A DNA stretch of 64,000 nt from Sulfitobacter sp. DSM 110093 (GTDB lineage: Bacteria > Pseudomonadota > Alphaproteobacteria > Rhodobacterales > Rhodobacteraceae): positions 186,001 to 250,000 of the forward strand of contig NZ_CP085170.1 in assembly GCF_022788715.1 (NCBI RefSeq). Reading direction: 5' to 3'. Every line of letters begins with the position of its first letter. Position 1 is the first letter of the stretch. The notes beneath the pieces are model-generated. The model saw only the letters and a list, made by a program, of their open reading frames with translations. It was not told the origin of the DNA and did not search any database. The translations under genes and the position numbers were made by a program. Of this stretch, positions 52,537-61,308 are shown in pieces.

Positions 52537-53739
52537 ATGAACAATTCGCAGAAATCCTTTGCCACACGCGCCATCCACCACGGCTATGACGCCCAAAGCG
52601 AGCAGGGTGCGCTGAACCCGCCGATCTACATGAGTTCGACCTTCACCTTTGAGACGGCTGAGGCAGGCGGCGACATGTTCGCGGGCGAGCGCGAGGGGCA
52701 TTTCTACACACGCATCTCAAACCCCACGCTCGACCATCTGGAAAAGCGCATTGCCAACCTTGAAGGGGCCGAAGCCGGGCTTGCTACGGCATCTGGCATG
52801 GGGGCGATCACCTCGACGCTGTGGTCTTTTCTTGAGGCCGGCGACGAGATCATCATCGACAAGACGCTCTACGGCTGCACCTTCGCCTTCATGACACACG
52901 GGTTGCCGCGCTTTGGGGTAAAGGTGACTTTGGTCGACATGACCGACCCCGGCAACCTCGAAGCGGCGATCAGCGCGCAAACCAAGATCGTCTATTTCGA
53001 GACCCCCGCGAACCCGAACAACCGTCTGGTCGACATTTCTGCCATCTCAGCCATCGCGCATCGCGCCGGGGCCAAGGTTGTGGTGGACAACACCTATGCC
53101 ACCCCCGTGCTGACCCGCCCAATTGAACATGGCGCGGACATCGTCGTTCATTCGGCGACCAAGTTTCTCTCCGGTCACGGCGATGTAGTCGCAGGGCTTG
53201 TCGTGGGCAACAAAGAAGACATGGCGCAGGTTCGCCTCGTCGGGCTTAAAGACATGACAGGTGCGGTGATGTCGCCGCTGACCGCGATGCTGCTGCTGCG
53301 CGGGATCAAAACATTGGAACTGCGGATGGAGCGCCACTGCCAGACCGCGCGCAAAGTGGCCGAAGCATTAGAACAGCACCCGGCGGTGCTGCATGTCGCG
53401 TATCCCGGACTTGATAGCTTCCCGCAGGCAGAGTTGGCGCGGCGGCAGATGGCGAACTTTGGCGGCATGATCCCATTCGAGGTGAAGGGCGACAAACAAG
53501 GCGGGATCGCCTTTATGAACCGGCTAAACTTGATCCAACGCGCTGTGAGCCTTGGCGATGCGGAAAGCCTGATCCAGCACCCCGCCAGCATGACCCATTC
53601 GACCTATTCGCCCGAAGAACGGGCCGAGCACGGCATCGCCGAAGGGCTGGTGCGGCTCTCTGTCGGGCTCGAAAGCGCCGATGACATCATTGATGACCTT
53701 TACGCCGCGCTTGGGGCGCATAACATGCAGGCGGCCTGA
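52537..53739 (+). CDS. mdeA: Methionine gamma-lyase (MdeA-like)
   Basis: A 400-residue PLP enzyme of the Cys/Met metabolism family. Lys209 (HSATKFLSGHGD) binds PLP. Cys114 in DKTLYGCTFAF corresponds to Cys116 of Pseudomonas methionine gamma-lyase, shifted by two as is the lysine, which argues for MGL over cystathionine gamma-lyase. It splits methionine into methanethiol, 2-oxobutyrate and ammonia. ATG 52537 has GAGGGG 6 bases upstream. It is followed after 66 bases by the E1-like gene that would use 2-oxobutyrate. Confidence 0.87.
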   Translation: MNNSQKSFATRAIHHGYDAQSEQGALNPPIYMSSTFTFETAEAGGDMFAGEREGHFYTRISNPTLDHLEKRIANLEGAEAGLATASGMGAITSTLWSFLEAGDEIIIDKTLYGCTFAFMTHGLPRFGVKVTLVDMTDPGNLEAAISAQTKIVYFETPANPNNRLVDISAISAIAHRAGAKVVVDNTYATPVLTRPIEHGADIVVHSATKFLSGHGDVVAGLVVGNKEDMAQVRLVGLKDMTGAVMSPLTAMLLLRGIKTLELRMERHCQTARKVAEALEQHPAVLHVAYPGLDSFPQAELARRQMANFGGMIPFEVKGDKQGGIAFMNRLNLIQRAVSLGDAESLIQHPASMTHSTYSPEERAEHGIAEGLVRLSVGLESADDIIDDLYAALGAHNMQAA

Positions 53740-53805
53740 ACTCGGCCTTATCAACGGATGCGCCATGTCGCGCATTCACGATGTCACCAATCTGAAAGAC
53801 CCGCC

Positions 53806-56190
53806 ATGACCGCTCTCGCACCCGACCAGCTCAAGACCATCGAACAGCGTCTGCTGTGGCTGTCGCATTGGATGATCCATAACGCCAACCACATCCGCCC
53901 CAAAGTGGACGGGATCAAGGTCGGCGGGCATCAGGCTTCGTCGGCCTCCATGGTGTCGATCATGACGGCGCTCTATTTCAGCGCCCTGCGGCCCGAAGAT
54001 CGCGTGGCGGTGAAACCCCATGCCTCGCCAATCTTCCATGCGATGCAGTATCTGATGGGCAACCAGACGCTTGAGAAGATGGAGAACTTTCGCGGGTTTC
54101 AGGGCGTCCAGAGCTACCCCAGCCGGACCAAGGATATCGACGATGTGGATTTCTCGACCGGGTCTGTGGGTCTTGGTGTCGCCGTGACCTCCTTCGCCTC
54201 GCTGGTGCAGGACTACATCACCGCAAAGGCGTGGGGCGAGGATGTGAAACTCGGTCGCATGGTGGCGCTGGTGGGCGACGCCGAATTGGACGAGGGCAAC
54301 ATCTACGAAGCCCTGCAAGAGGGCTGGAAGAACGATCTGCGCAATACATGGTGGATCATCGACTATAACCGTCAATCGCTCGACGGGGTGGTGCGCGAAG
54401 GGCTGTTCAAACGCATCGAGCAGATTTTCGATGCCTTTGGCTGGGACGTGGTGAAGGTGAAATACGGCGCCCTGCAACGCGCCGCCTTCGATGAGCCGGG
54501 CGGCGACAAGCTGCGCGACTGGATCGACAATTGCCCGAACCAACTCTACTCGGCACTGACCTTTATGGGCGGTGCGGTCTGGCGGCAGCGGCTGATGGAC
54601 GCGCTTGGCGATCAGGGCGACGTCACCGCGCTGATCGAAAAGCGCAGCGATGATGAGCTGGCCGATCTGATGGAGAACCTCGGCGGCAACTGCGTGCAGA
54701 CCATGGCCGAGACCTTTGCCTCCATCGACCATGACCGCCCGGTCTGTTTCCTTGCCTATACGATCAAAGGCTGGGGCACGCCGATTGCGGGGCACAAGGA
54801 CAACCACGGCGGGCTGATGAACAAAAGCCAGATGGCCGAGTGGCAGCAGCATATGGGTGTGGCCCAAGGCGAAGAGTGGGAGAAGTTCGCCACTGTCGCT
54901 GACGCGCAGGCCCTACAATCCGCGCTCGATAAGGTGCCGTTTTTCGCCAAGGGCCGCCGCCGTTACGATGACGCAATCCTGCCGGTGCCGCAGATTGACC
55001 TATCCAGTGACCGCGAGATCTCCACGCAGATGGCCTTTGGCAAAATCCTTGATGATCTGTCGAAAGGCTACAGCGATCTGGCTGAGCGCATCGTGACCAT
55101 GTCGCCCGATGTGACCGGCACAACCAACCTTGGGCCATGGGTGAACCGGCGCAAGTTGTTTGCGCGTAGCGAACAGGCCGATACCTTTATCAACGAAAAA
55201 ATCCCGTCCACCGCGAAATGGGAGTTCACCCCTAAAGGCCAGCATATCGAGTTGGGCATCGCCGAGATGAACCTCTTCCTCCTGCTGGGGGCCGCGGGTC
55301 TGTCGCATTCGCTTTTCGGCAAGCGGGTCATTCCCATCGGTACGGTCTATGACCCCTTCGTGGCACGTGGCCTCGATGCGCTGAACTATGCCTGCTACCA
55401 AGATGCGCGGTTTATGATCGTCGGCACGCCATCAGGTGTGACACTGGCCCCCGAGGGCGGTGCGCATCAGTCCATCGGCACACCGCTCATCGGGATGAGC
55501 CAAGACGGGCTGGCGAGCTTTGAGCCCGCTTTCGCCGACGAGTTGGCCGTGATCATGCAATGGGCCTTCGATTACCTGCAGCGCGATGGCGAGGGCGACC
55601 CGGACGAGCGCACTTGGCTGCGCGACGAGACCGGCGGCTCGGTCTATCTGCGACTGACGACGAACCCCATCGAACAGCCCGGCAAACGTGTCGACGAGGA
55701 CTTCCGCCAAGGGGCCATCGACGGGGCCTATTGGCTCCGCAAGCCGGGGCCGAACTGCAACGTGGTGATCGCCTATCAAGGGGCCGTGGCGCCCGAAGCG
55801 ATCAAGGCGGCGGGAATGATTGCCGAAGGTCGGCGCGATGTAGGCGTGCTGGCAGTCACCTCCGCGGATCGCCTCAACGCCGGATGGACGGCGGCGCAAC
55901 GTGCACGAGCGCGGGGCAATGCAGAAGCGGAAAGCCACATTGAGAGCCTGCTGGCCGATCTGCCGCGCGACTGTAAAATGGTGACGGTGATTGATGGCCA
56001 TCCGGCAACGCTGTCGTGGCTCGGCTCGGTCGTCGGGCATCAGACGGTCCCGCTTGGGGTCGAACATTTCGGCCAGACCGGGACCATCGCGGACCTCTAC
56101 CAACATTTCGGTATCGACGCCCGGTCAATTGTTGAGAAGGTGCAGGGCCTGACACCGGGGCGGCGGATGCTGCACCGTGTGGCGGGGTGA
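53806..56190 (+). CDS. Homodimeric E1-type 2-oxoacid dehydrogenase/transketolase-like protein (MdeB-like)
   Basis: A 794-residue ThDP enzyme similar to AceE-type E1 and transketolase. GGHQASSASMVSIMTALYF and the ThDP motif GDAELDEGNIYEALQEGW...N (about residues 158-190) are clear, as is GPWVNRRKLF in the second half. In Pseudomonas putida, mdeB next to mdeA encodes an E1-like 2-oxobutyrate dehydrogenase, so oxidation of 2-oxobutyrate to propionyl-CoA is the likely role. ATG 53806 was chosen. It ends 10 bases before the broken asparaginase gene. Confidence 0.82.
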   Translation: MTALAPDQLKTIEQRLLWLSHWMIHNANHIRPKVDGIKVGGHQASSASMVSIMTALYFSALRPEDRVAVKPHASPIFHAMQYLMGNQTLEKMENFRGFQGVQSYPSRTKDIDDVDFSTGSVGLGVAVTSFASLVQDYITAKAWGEDVKLGRMVALVGDAELDEGNIYEALQEGWKNDLRNTWWIIDYNRQSLDGVVREGLFKRIEQIFDAFGWDVVKVKYGALQRAAFDEPGGDKLRDWIDNCPNQLYSALTFMGGAVWRQRLMDALGDQGDVTALIEKRSDDELADLMENLGGNCVQTMAETFASIDHDRPVCFLAYTIKGWGTPIAGHKDNHGGLMNKSQMAEWQQHMGVAQGEEWEKFATVADAQALQSALDKVPFFAKGRRRYDDAILPVPQIDLSSDREISTQMAFGKILDDLSKGYSDLAERIVTMSPDVTGTTNLGPWVNRRKLFARSEQADTFINEKIPSTAKWEFTPKGQHIELGIAEMNLFLLLGAAGLSHSLFGKRVIPIGTVYDPFVARGLDALNYACYQDARFMIVGTPSGVTLAPEGGAHQSIGTPLIGMSQDGLASFEPAFADELAVIMQWAFDYLQRDGEGDPDERTWLRDETGGSVYLRLTTNPIEQPGKRVDEDFRQGAIDGAYWLRKPGPNCNVVIAYQGAVAPEAIKAAGMIAEGRRDVGVLAVTSADRLNAGWTAAQRARARGNAEAESHIESLLADLPRDCKMVTVIDGHPATLSWLGSVVGHQTVPLGVEHFGQTGTIADLYQHFGIDARSIVEKVQGLTPGRRMLHRVAG

Positions 56191-56200
56191 AAGGGCGCAA

Positions 56201-57121
56201 ATGACTTACTCCCTAGCCATTCACGGCGGTGCTGGAACCCTTCTGAAACAGAATATGACCCCGGAAAAAGAGGCCGCCTATCACGCCGGACTGGCCCGCG
56301 CGGTGGAAGCTGGGGAAGCCGTGCTGCGCGATGGTGGCAGCGCAATGGACGCGGTTGTCGCCTCGGTCTGCGCGCTGGAGGATGAGCCGCTGTTCAACGC
56401 CGGGCGCGGCGCGGTCTACACCTCTGAGGGCAAACAGGAGATGGACGCCGCTGTGATGGACGGGCGCGACCGACGTGCAGGTTCGGTGGCTGGCGTGTTT
56501 GGTCCAAAGAACCCCATCCGGCTGGCCCGCGCAGTAATGGAGCGGACGGAGCATGTTACGCTGATTGGCCCCAACGCATTAGAAATCGCCCGGCAAGCAG
56601 AGCTTCCCTTTGGCGATCACGACTATTTCTTTACTCAATCCCGTTAGGATGCGCTGCAAGAAACGCTGGAACTGCGCGCGCGGGGCGAAGTGTCGGACGA
56701 CCCGGCGCGGCGGCATGGCACCGTGGGGGCGGTGGCGCGTGATGAAGCGGGCAATATCGCGGCGGCAACCTCGACCGGGGGGATGACCGCCAAGCCACCG
56801 GGCCGCGTGGGTGACACGCCGATGATCGGGGCGGGCACCTTTGCGGATAATGCGACCTGCGCGGTCTCTGGCACGGGGCATGGCGAGATCTTCATCCGCT
56901 GGAACGCAGCCGGAGAGATTGCCGCACGGATGCGCCACGCGGGCGAAGACCTTGCCACTGCCGCCAATCATGTTGTGATGCAAGATCTGGCCAATCACGA
57001 CGGTTCGGGCGGGGTCATCGCGGTGGATGCGGCAGGCAATATCGCGATGCCTTTCAACTCTCAGGGCATGTACCGCGGGATGGTTCGCAAGGGGTCAGCA
57101 CCTGAAACCAGTATCTATTGA
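56201..57121 (+). pseudogene. Isoaspartyl peptidase/type 2 L-asparaginase gene interrupted by an in-frame TAG
   Basis: The reading frame runs from ATG 56201 to TGA 57121 but has TAG at 56645-56647. The first part (148 residues) is the alpha part of an Ntn-hydrolase (SLAIHGGAG, NAGRGAVYTSEG), and the second part holds the nucleophile Thr at base 56720 (RRHGTVGAVARD; residue 174 of the intact protein) and GTGHGEIF. The stop lies about 25 residues before the self-cleavage site, in the poorly conserved linker. The intact product would be about 306 residues, normal for the family. A CAG to TAG change is the simplest explanation. A GTG at 56690 could start the second part, so split translation is not excluded. 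Confidence 0.8.
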
Positions 57122-57251
57122 TGTGTCGCCCCCCATGTCGCCGCACAAACACAACGGGCAGGCTTGGGCCGCGTAGAGCATCTAAATCTTGACATTTTCC
57201 CCCCTCCCTTTGATTGACGTGCAAGCGAACTTGACGGGAGAGGGGACAAGG

Positions 57252-57830
57252 GTGCGTTTTCTAGCAGGAATTGCCAAACTTATCTGTGCGGTGAATATCA
57301 TCATCGGCAATGTCTTTGCGTGGCTGTCGCTCGGCATCGTGCTTGTCTGTTTCACTGTCGTCGTGCAGCGATATGTCTTTGCGATCAGCTTTGTCTGGAT
57401 GCAGGATCTCTATATCTGGCTGAATGGTGCGATGTTCACTGCGGTCGCGGGCTTTGCACTGCTGCGTGATGACCATGTGCGTGTCGATATCTTTTACCGC
57501 CCCGCCAAGATGGCGCGCCGCGCGCTGATTGATCTGATCGGTGTGGTGGTGTTTCTGCTGCCCTTTTGCTGGGTCGTCTACGCCTACTCCATGCCATTCG
57601 TGCAACGGGCGTGGGGCTACAGCGAGGCCTCGGCCAATGTGGGCGGCATGCCGGGGCTCTACATTCTTAAAGCCTTCATCATCGGTTTCGCCGCGCTGAT
57701 CGCCCTTCAGGGCATCGCGTGGATCATCCGCTCCGTTCTGGTGCTAAGCGGTAATGCCGAGCTGGTGCCCAAATCCATCCAATATAGCCGGGACCAAATC
57801 CCCGCAGACCACCCGCAGGGAGCCGTTTGA
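57252..57830 (+). CDS. TRAP transporter small permease subunit (DctQ-type)
   Basis: A 192-residue membrane protein with four hydrophobic spans (about 10-32, 52-70, 95-115, 140-165 by eye). FALLRDDHVRVDIFY is the DctQ hallmark. I chose GTG 57252, with GGGG about 7 bases upstream; TTG 57189 would add 21 non-hydrophobic residues. It shares one base with the next gene (TGATG). It forms the permease with the large subunit, and the TakP-like receptor encoded at 59471 is the likely partner. Confidence 0.85.
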   Translation: MRFLAGIAKLICAVNIIIGNVFAWLSLGIVLVCFTVVVQRYVFAISFVWMQDLYIWLNGAMFTAVAGFALLRDDHVRVDIFYRPAKMARRALIDLIGVVVFLLPFCWVVYAYSMPFVQRAWGYSEASANVGGMPGLYILKAFIIGFAALIALQGIAWIIRSVLVLSGNAELVPKSIQYSRDQIPADHPQGAV

Positions 57831-59221
57831 TGGACCCGATTTTGATTGGCGAGATGCTCGCCGCGCTTATGTTCTTTGGCGTGATCGGCTTTTTGCTTCT
57901 CGGCTTTCCGGTGGCTTTTACCCTTGCGGGTGTGTCGCTGCTTTTTGGTTTAGTCGGCATCGGCTTTGGTGTGTTCGATCCGTCGAACTTTGGCTCACTG
58001 CCCAACCGCTATATCGGCTTTATGACCAACGAAGTGCTGGTCGCCGTGCCGCTGTTTATCTTTATGGGGGTGATGCTGGAACGCAGCCAGATTGCCGAGC
58101 AACTGCTGATGACCATGGGCAAACTTTTCGGCAACCTGCGCGGAGGCCTTGGCTTTTCTGTCGTGATCGTGGGCGCGATGCTTGCTGCGTCGACCGGTGT
58201 GGTTGGCGCGACGGTTGTGACCATGGGGCTGATCTCTCTGCCTGCGATGTTGCGGGCGGGCTATGACCCAAAGCTTGCGACAGGGGTAATCTGTGCAAGC
58301 GGGACATTGGGGCAGATCATTCCGCCATCGACCGTTTTGATTTTCATGGGCGATATGCTGGCGGGCATCAACTCTCAGGTGCAGATGGCCAAGGGTAACT
58401 TTGCGCCTTCGCCCGTTTCGGTCGGTGACCTCTTTGCTGGGGCGCTTCTGCCGGGCATCTTGTTGGTGTCGCTCTACCTTGGCTATGTGCTGTTCAAAGC
58501 TGTGACCGCGCCTGAATCTTGCCCCGCAACACCTGTACCTGCCGATGAAAAGGGCGAATTGCTGCGTGATTTCTTTGTGGCATTGGTACCCCCGCTGTTG
58601 CTGATCCTCGCTGTGCTGGGCTCGATCCTTGGTGGCATCGCCACCCCGACAGAGGCCGCTTCAGTCGGTGCAGTCGGCGCGATGATCTTGGCTACGCTGC
58701 GCTGGCGTCTGTCCTTCCGCATCCTGCGCGAGACGATGATCGCGACGGCGACGATCACCAGCATGGTCTTTATCATTCTGCTGGGCGCGTCGGTCTTTTC
58801 CATCGTGTTCCGAATGATGGGCGGCGACAATTTGGTTCATGAATTCCTAAGCAACCTACCCGGCGGCCCCTTGGCAGCAGTGGCGGTGGTTATGGTCATC
58901 ATGTTCTTCCTTGGATTCATCCTTGATACATTCGAGATCATCTTCATCGTGATCCCGATCACCGCGCCTGTGCTTTTGATGCTGGATATTGATCCGATCT
59001 GGCTTGGTGTATTGGTCGGGGTAAACCTGCAAACGTCCTTCCTCACGCCGCCCTTTGGCTTTGCGCTGTTCTATCTGCGCGGGGTCGCCCCAGAGGATCT
59101 GCCGACCAGTGCGATCTACAAAGGCATTTTGCCCTTCGTGGCCTTGCAGGTGGTGGCGATTGCGATCTTGTTTGCCTTCCCGCAGATCGTGACATGGTTG
59201 CCGAAGGTGATCTCGGGCTAA
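57830..59221 (+). CDS. TRAP transporter large permease subunit (DctM-type)
   Basis: A 463-residue membrane protein with about 12 spans. VGATVVTMGLISLPAML and CASGTLGQIIPPSTVLIFMGDML are DctM signatures, and NLQTSFLTPPFGFALFYLRG lies near the end. It catalyses sodium-driven uptake of a carboxylate together with the small subunit and a periplasmic receptor. It is followed by several hairpins and faces the receptor gene. Confidence 0.88.
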   Translation: MDPILIGEMLAALMFFGVIGFLLLGFPVAFTLAGVSLLFGLVGIGFGVFDPSNFGSLPNRYIGFMTNEVLVAVPLFIFMGVMLERSQIAEQLLMTMGKLFGNLRGGLGFSVVIVGAMLAASTGVVGATVVTMGLISLPAMLRAGYDPKLATGVICASGTLGQIIPPSTVLIFMGDMLAGINSQVQMAKGNFAPSPVSVGDLFAGALLPGILLVSLYLGYVLFKAVTAPESCPATPVPADEKGELLRDFFVALVPPLLLILAVLGSILGGIATPTEAASVGAVGAMILATLRWRLSFRILRETMIATATITSMVFIILLGASVFSIVFRMMGGDNLVHEFLSNLPGGPLAAVAVVMVIMFFLGFILDTFEIIFIVIPITAPVLLMLDIDPIWLGVLVGVNLQTSFLTPPFGFALFYLRGVAPEDLPTSAIYKGILPFVALQVVAIAILFAFPQIVTWLPKVISG

Positions 59222-59252
59222 GAGCCTTCGTGTCTTTTGAAGCGCTAAGGGT

Positions 59253-59274
59253 ATCGCCCTCTCTGGGGGGCGAT
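59253..59274 (+). terminator. Hairpin after the DctM gene
   Basis: ATCGCCC (59253-59259) and GGGCGAT (59268-59274) pair perfectly 32 bases after the dctM stop. No T run follows. It is the first of four hairpins in this 249-base gap. Confidence 0.5.
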
Positions 59275-59343
59275 CCGCACGTTTGAAAGTAGCTGCCCCG
59301 GTGCATCGACCGCTGACCGATCCGGTTGGCGAAGCGTTGCAAA

Positions 59344-59370
59344 ATCGCCCTCCGGGGGAGGGAGGGCGAT
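59344..59370. other. Second hairpin in the convergent gap
   Basis: ATCGCCCTCC (59344-59353) and GGAGGGCGAT (59361-59370) form a perfect 10-bp stem with a 7-base loop. Its first seven bases equal those of the 59253 hairpin, so the two may be duplicates. Confidence 0.5.
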
Positions 59371-59389
59371 GCCCGGTGTGCGACCGGGC
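59371..59389. other. Third hairpin in the convergent gap
   Basis: GCCCGGT (59371-59377) and ACCGGGC (59383-59389) form a perfect 7-bp stem with a 5-base loop. It directly abuts the second hairpin. Confidence 0.45.
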
Positions 59390-59421
59390 GGGACAGAGAC
59401 TAGGCCCCTACCCCAATAGCA

Positions 59422-59449
59422 AAAGGCCCGGTGTCACCACCGGGCCTTT
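59422..59449 (-). terminator. Strong terminator of the TakP-like gene
   Basis: AAAGGCCCGGTG (59422-59433) and CACCGGGCCTTT (59438-59449) form a perfect 12-bp stem with a 4-base loop. On the minus strand the stem ends in CCTTTTG, fitting a rho-independent terminator 21 bases after the stop of the receptor gene. Confidence 0.7.
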
Positions 59450-59470
59450 CCTCATCTCTTACTGCAAAGC

Positions 59471-60565
59471 TTAGTACTTCAGGAACTTCTGACGCGCCTG
59501 AACATAGGGGCTATCAATGTTCTCGGTCCGGGTACGGACAAGGTTCAGCGCTTCGACAAAGCTGTCGGCAGTCTTCTTGACTAACGGATCGTCGCTGTTG
59601 CGCAGTTCCTCAACAACTTCGACCGAGGCCTTGGCACCGGCTTCCATGATGTCGTCGGGGAAGTTGCGTACGATCACGCCATGCTCATCCACCAGCGTCT
59701 TCAGTGCGCGTGGGTCGTTGGCATAGAAGTCAGCCGCAACCTGATCGTATTCCGCTTGGCTTACATCGCGGATGATGGCCTGCAGGTTTTCGGGCAGTTC
59801 TTGATACTTCTTCTTGTCGACAACAAGCTCGGTCGCCAGACCCGATTCCACGAAGGATGGCATGTAGTAGTTCTTAGCAACCTGATGGAAGCCAAGCGCC
59901 AGATCGTTGTAAGGGCCAACGAATTCAGCGGCATCCAGCGTGCCAGATTGCAACGCTTGGAAGATCTCGCCCGCCGCCATGTTTGTCACGGTCGCGCCCA
60001 ATTTTTCCCATACGCGGCCACCAAGGCCCGGCGTCCGGAAGCGAACGCCTTTGACGTCATCGAGGCTCTTCAGCTCATCGCGGAACCAACCACCCGTTTG
60101 GGTGCCGGTGTTGCCGGACAGGAAGCCCTGAACGCCGAACTGGTCATAGATTTCGTCCCAGATTTCCTGACCGCCCATGTAACGCATCCAAGCTGTCAGC
60201 TCGGGCGTTGTCATGCCGTAAGGTACGCCGGTAAAGAACGACAGCGCGGGCGATTTGTTCTGCCAGTAGTAGGCGGCACCGTGGCTCATTTCGGCTGTAC
60301 CGTCGATCACCGCATCCAGCGACTGCAGCGGCGGAACCATCTCACCAGCCGAGAAGACCTGAATGGTCAGCTCGCCGCCCGACGCGGCGGTGATCCGGTC
60401 GGCCAGACGCTGTGCGCCGACACCCAGACCGGGGAAGTTCTTGGGCCATGTGGTAACCATACGCCACGTGATGTTGCCCTGCGCAATTGCGGGCGCTGCA
60501 AGCGTCGTAGCGGCAGCACCTGCCCCCATCACACCGGCTTTGCGAATAAATGAACGACGATCCAT
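59471..60565 (-). CDS. TakP-like Tat-exported TRAP solute-binding protein
   Basis: A 364-residue DctP-family receptor. The N-terminus has a twin-arginine signal (DRRSFIRKAG) and a cleavage-like AIAQ site near residue 29, so it is exported folded. VTTWPKNFPGLGVGAQRLAD and the conserved GAAYYW segment match TakP of Rhodobacter sphaeroides, a sodium-dependent 2-oxo-acid receptor. GGGAGG lies before ATG 60565. It is convergent with one permease pair and divergent from another, so its partner is not certain from position alone. Confidence 0.85.
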   Translation of the reverse strand: MDRRSFIRKAGVMGAGAAATTLAAPAIAQGNITWRMVTTWPKNFPGLGVGAQRLADRITAASGGELTIQVFSAGEMVPPLQSLDAVIDGTAEMSHGAAYYWQNKSPALSFFTGVPYGMTTPELTAWMRYMGGQEIWDEIYDQFGVQGFLSGNTGTQTGGWFRDELKSLDDVKGVRFRTPGLGGRVWEKLGATVTNMAAGEIFQALQSGTLDAAEFVGPYNDLALGFHQVAKNYYMPSFVESGLATELVVDKKKYQELPENLQAIIRDVSQAEYDQVAADFYANDPRALKTLVDEHGVIVRNFPDDIMEAGAKASVEVVEELRNSDDPLVKKTADSFVEALNLVRTRTENIDSPYVQARQKFLKY

Positions 60566-60713
60566 GTTTTTCCTCCCAAAGGATAATTGTTAAGCATCCT
60601 CCGACGTCGGCGCAGAGGGCTATGTGCAGCAGATAATCGTCGGTTTTCGCAAATGTCCATGGTCTACACGAATTGAACCTGCCTCTTGCTAGACAATCTC
60701 CCCCGAAGCCGCA

Positions 60714-60729
60714 TACGTAGTGCTACGTA
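60714..60729. promoter_or_regulatory. Dyad upstream of the second TRAP operon
   Basis: TACGTAG (60714-60720) and CTACGTA (60723-60729) are perfect inverted repeats with a 2-base centre, about 52 bases before the dctQ start at 60781. It is the clearest regulatory element in the 215-base gap between the TakP-like gene and this operon; LuxR/NarL-type proteins often bind sites of this kind. Confidence 0.5.
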
Positions 60730-60780
60730 AAGCTGTAGTATTATTGGTCTTTCGCCTTGTTTTCGGCAGAAAGGTGAATA

Positions 60781-61308
60781 ATGTGCGAGCTGCCAGGGAG
60801 GGCTCAGATCTTGTTAAAATTCATCGACCAGATGAACGAATTCGTCGGGCGTATTGTGTCGGTCGTTGCCGTCATCTTTGCTGCGATCATCATCTATGAC
60901 GTTTTCATGCGCTATGCGCTGAACGATCCGACACGCTGGGCCTTTGATGTGACTAAACAGCTATATGGCTTTTATTTCGTCATGCTGGGCGGCTATGCGC
61001 TGCGTCATCAGGCCCATGTGCGGGTCGATCTGATCACCGAAACCCTTGCCCCCACCCTGCGACGCTGGGTCGAAGCGGCGGGCTATGTGATCTTTTTCTT
61101 CCCCTTCGCGTGGATCTTCACCACCCGCTCTTATGAATTCGCCATGCGCTCTTATGCCCAAGGTGAAACGACATATGGCTCTGTGCAGCTGCCGGTCTAT
61201 CCGCTGAAAATGGCTATGTGCCTCGCCGCGGCGCTGTTGCTTTTGCAAGGCGTGTCGGAATTTCTGAAACTCGTACTTAACCGTCAGGAACTGCCACGTG
61301 ACGCCTGA
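60781..61308 (+). CDS. TRAP transporter small permease subunit (DctQ-type)
   Basis: A 175-residue membrane protein with four spans. GGYALRHQAHVRVDLI is the DctQ motif and FYFVMLGGYAL precedes it. AAAGGTG stands 4 bases before ATG 60781. It overlaps the large-subunit gene by 11 bases. It belongs to a QMP-type TRAP operon that also encodes its own receptor. Confidence 0.87.
   Translation: MCELPGRAQILLKFIDQMNEFVGRIVSVVAVIFAAIIIYDVFMRYALNDPTRWAFDVTKQLYGFYFVMLGGYALRHQAHVRVDLITETLAPTLRRWVEAAGYVIFFFPFAWIFTTRSYEFAMRSYAQGETTYGSVQLPVYPLKMAMCLAAALLLLQGVSEFLKLVLNRQELPRDA

Noticed and set aside
53776..54867. 363-residue open frame on the minus strand
   Set aside because: Antisense to the MdeB-like gene, no family motifs, and His/Pro/Arg-rich composition typical of a shadow frame.
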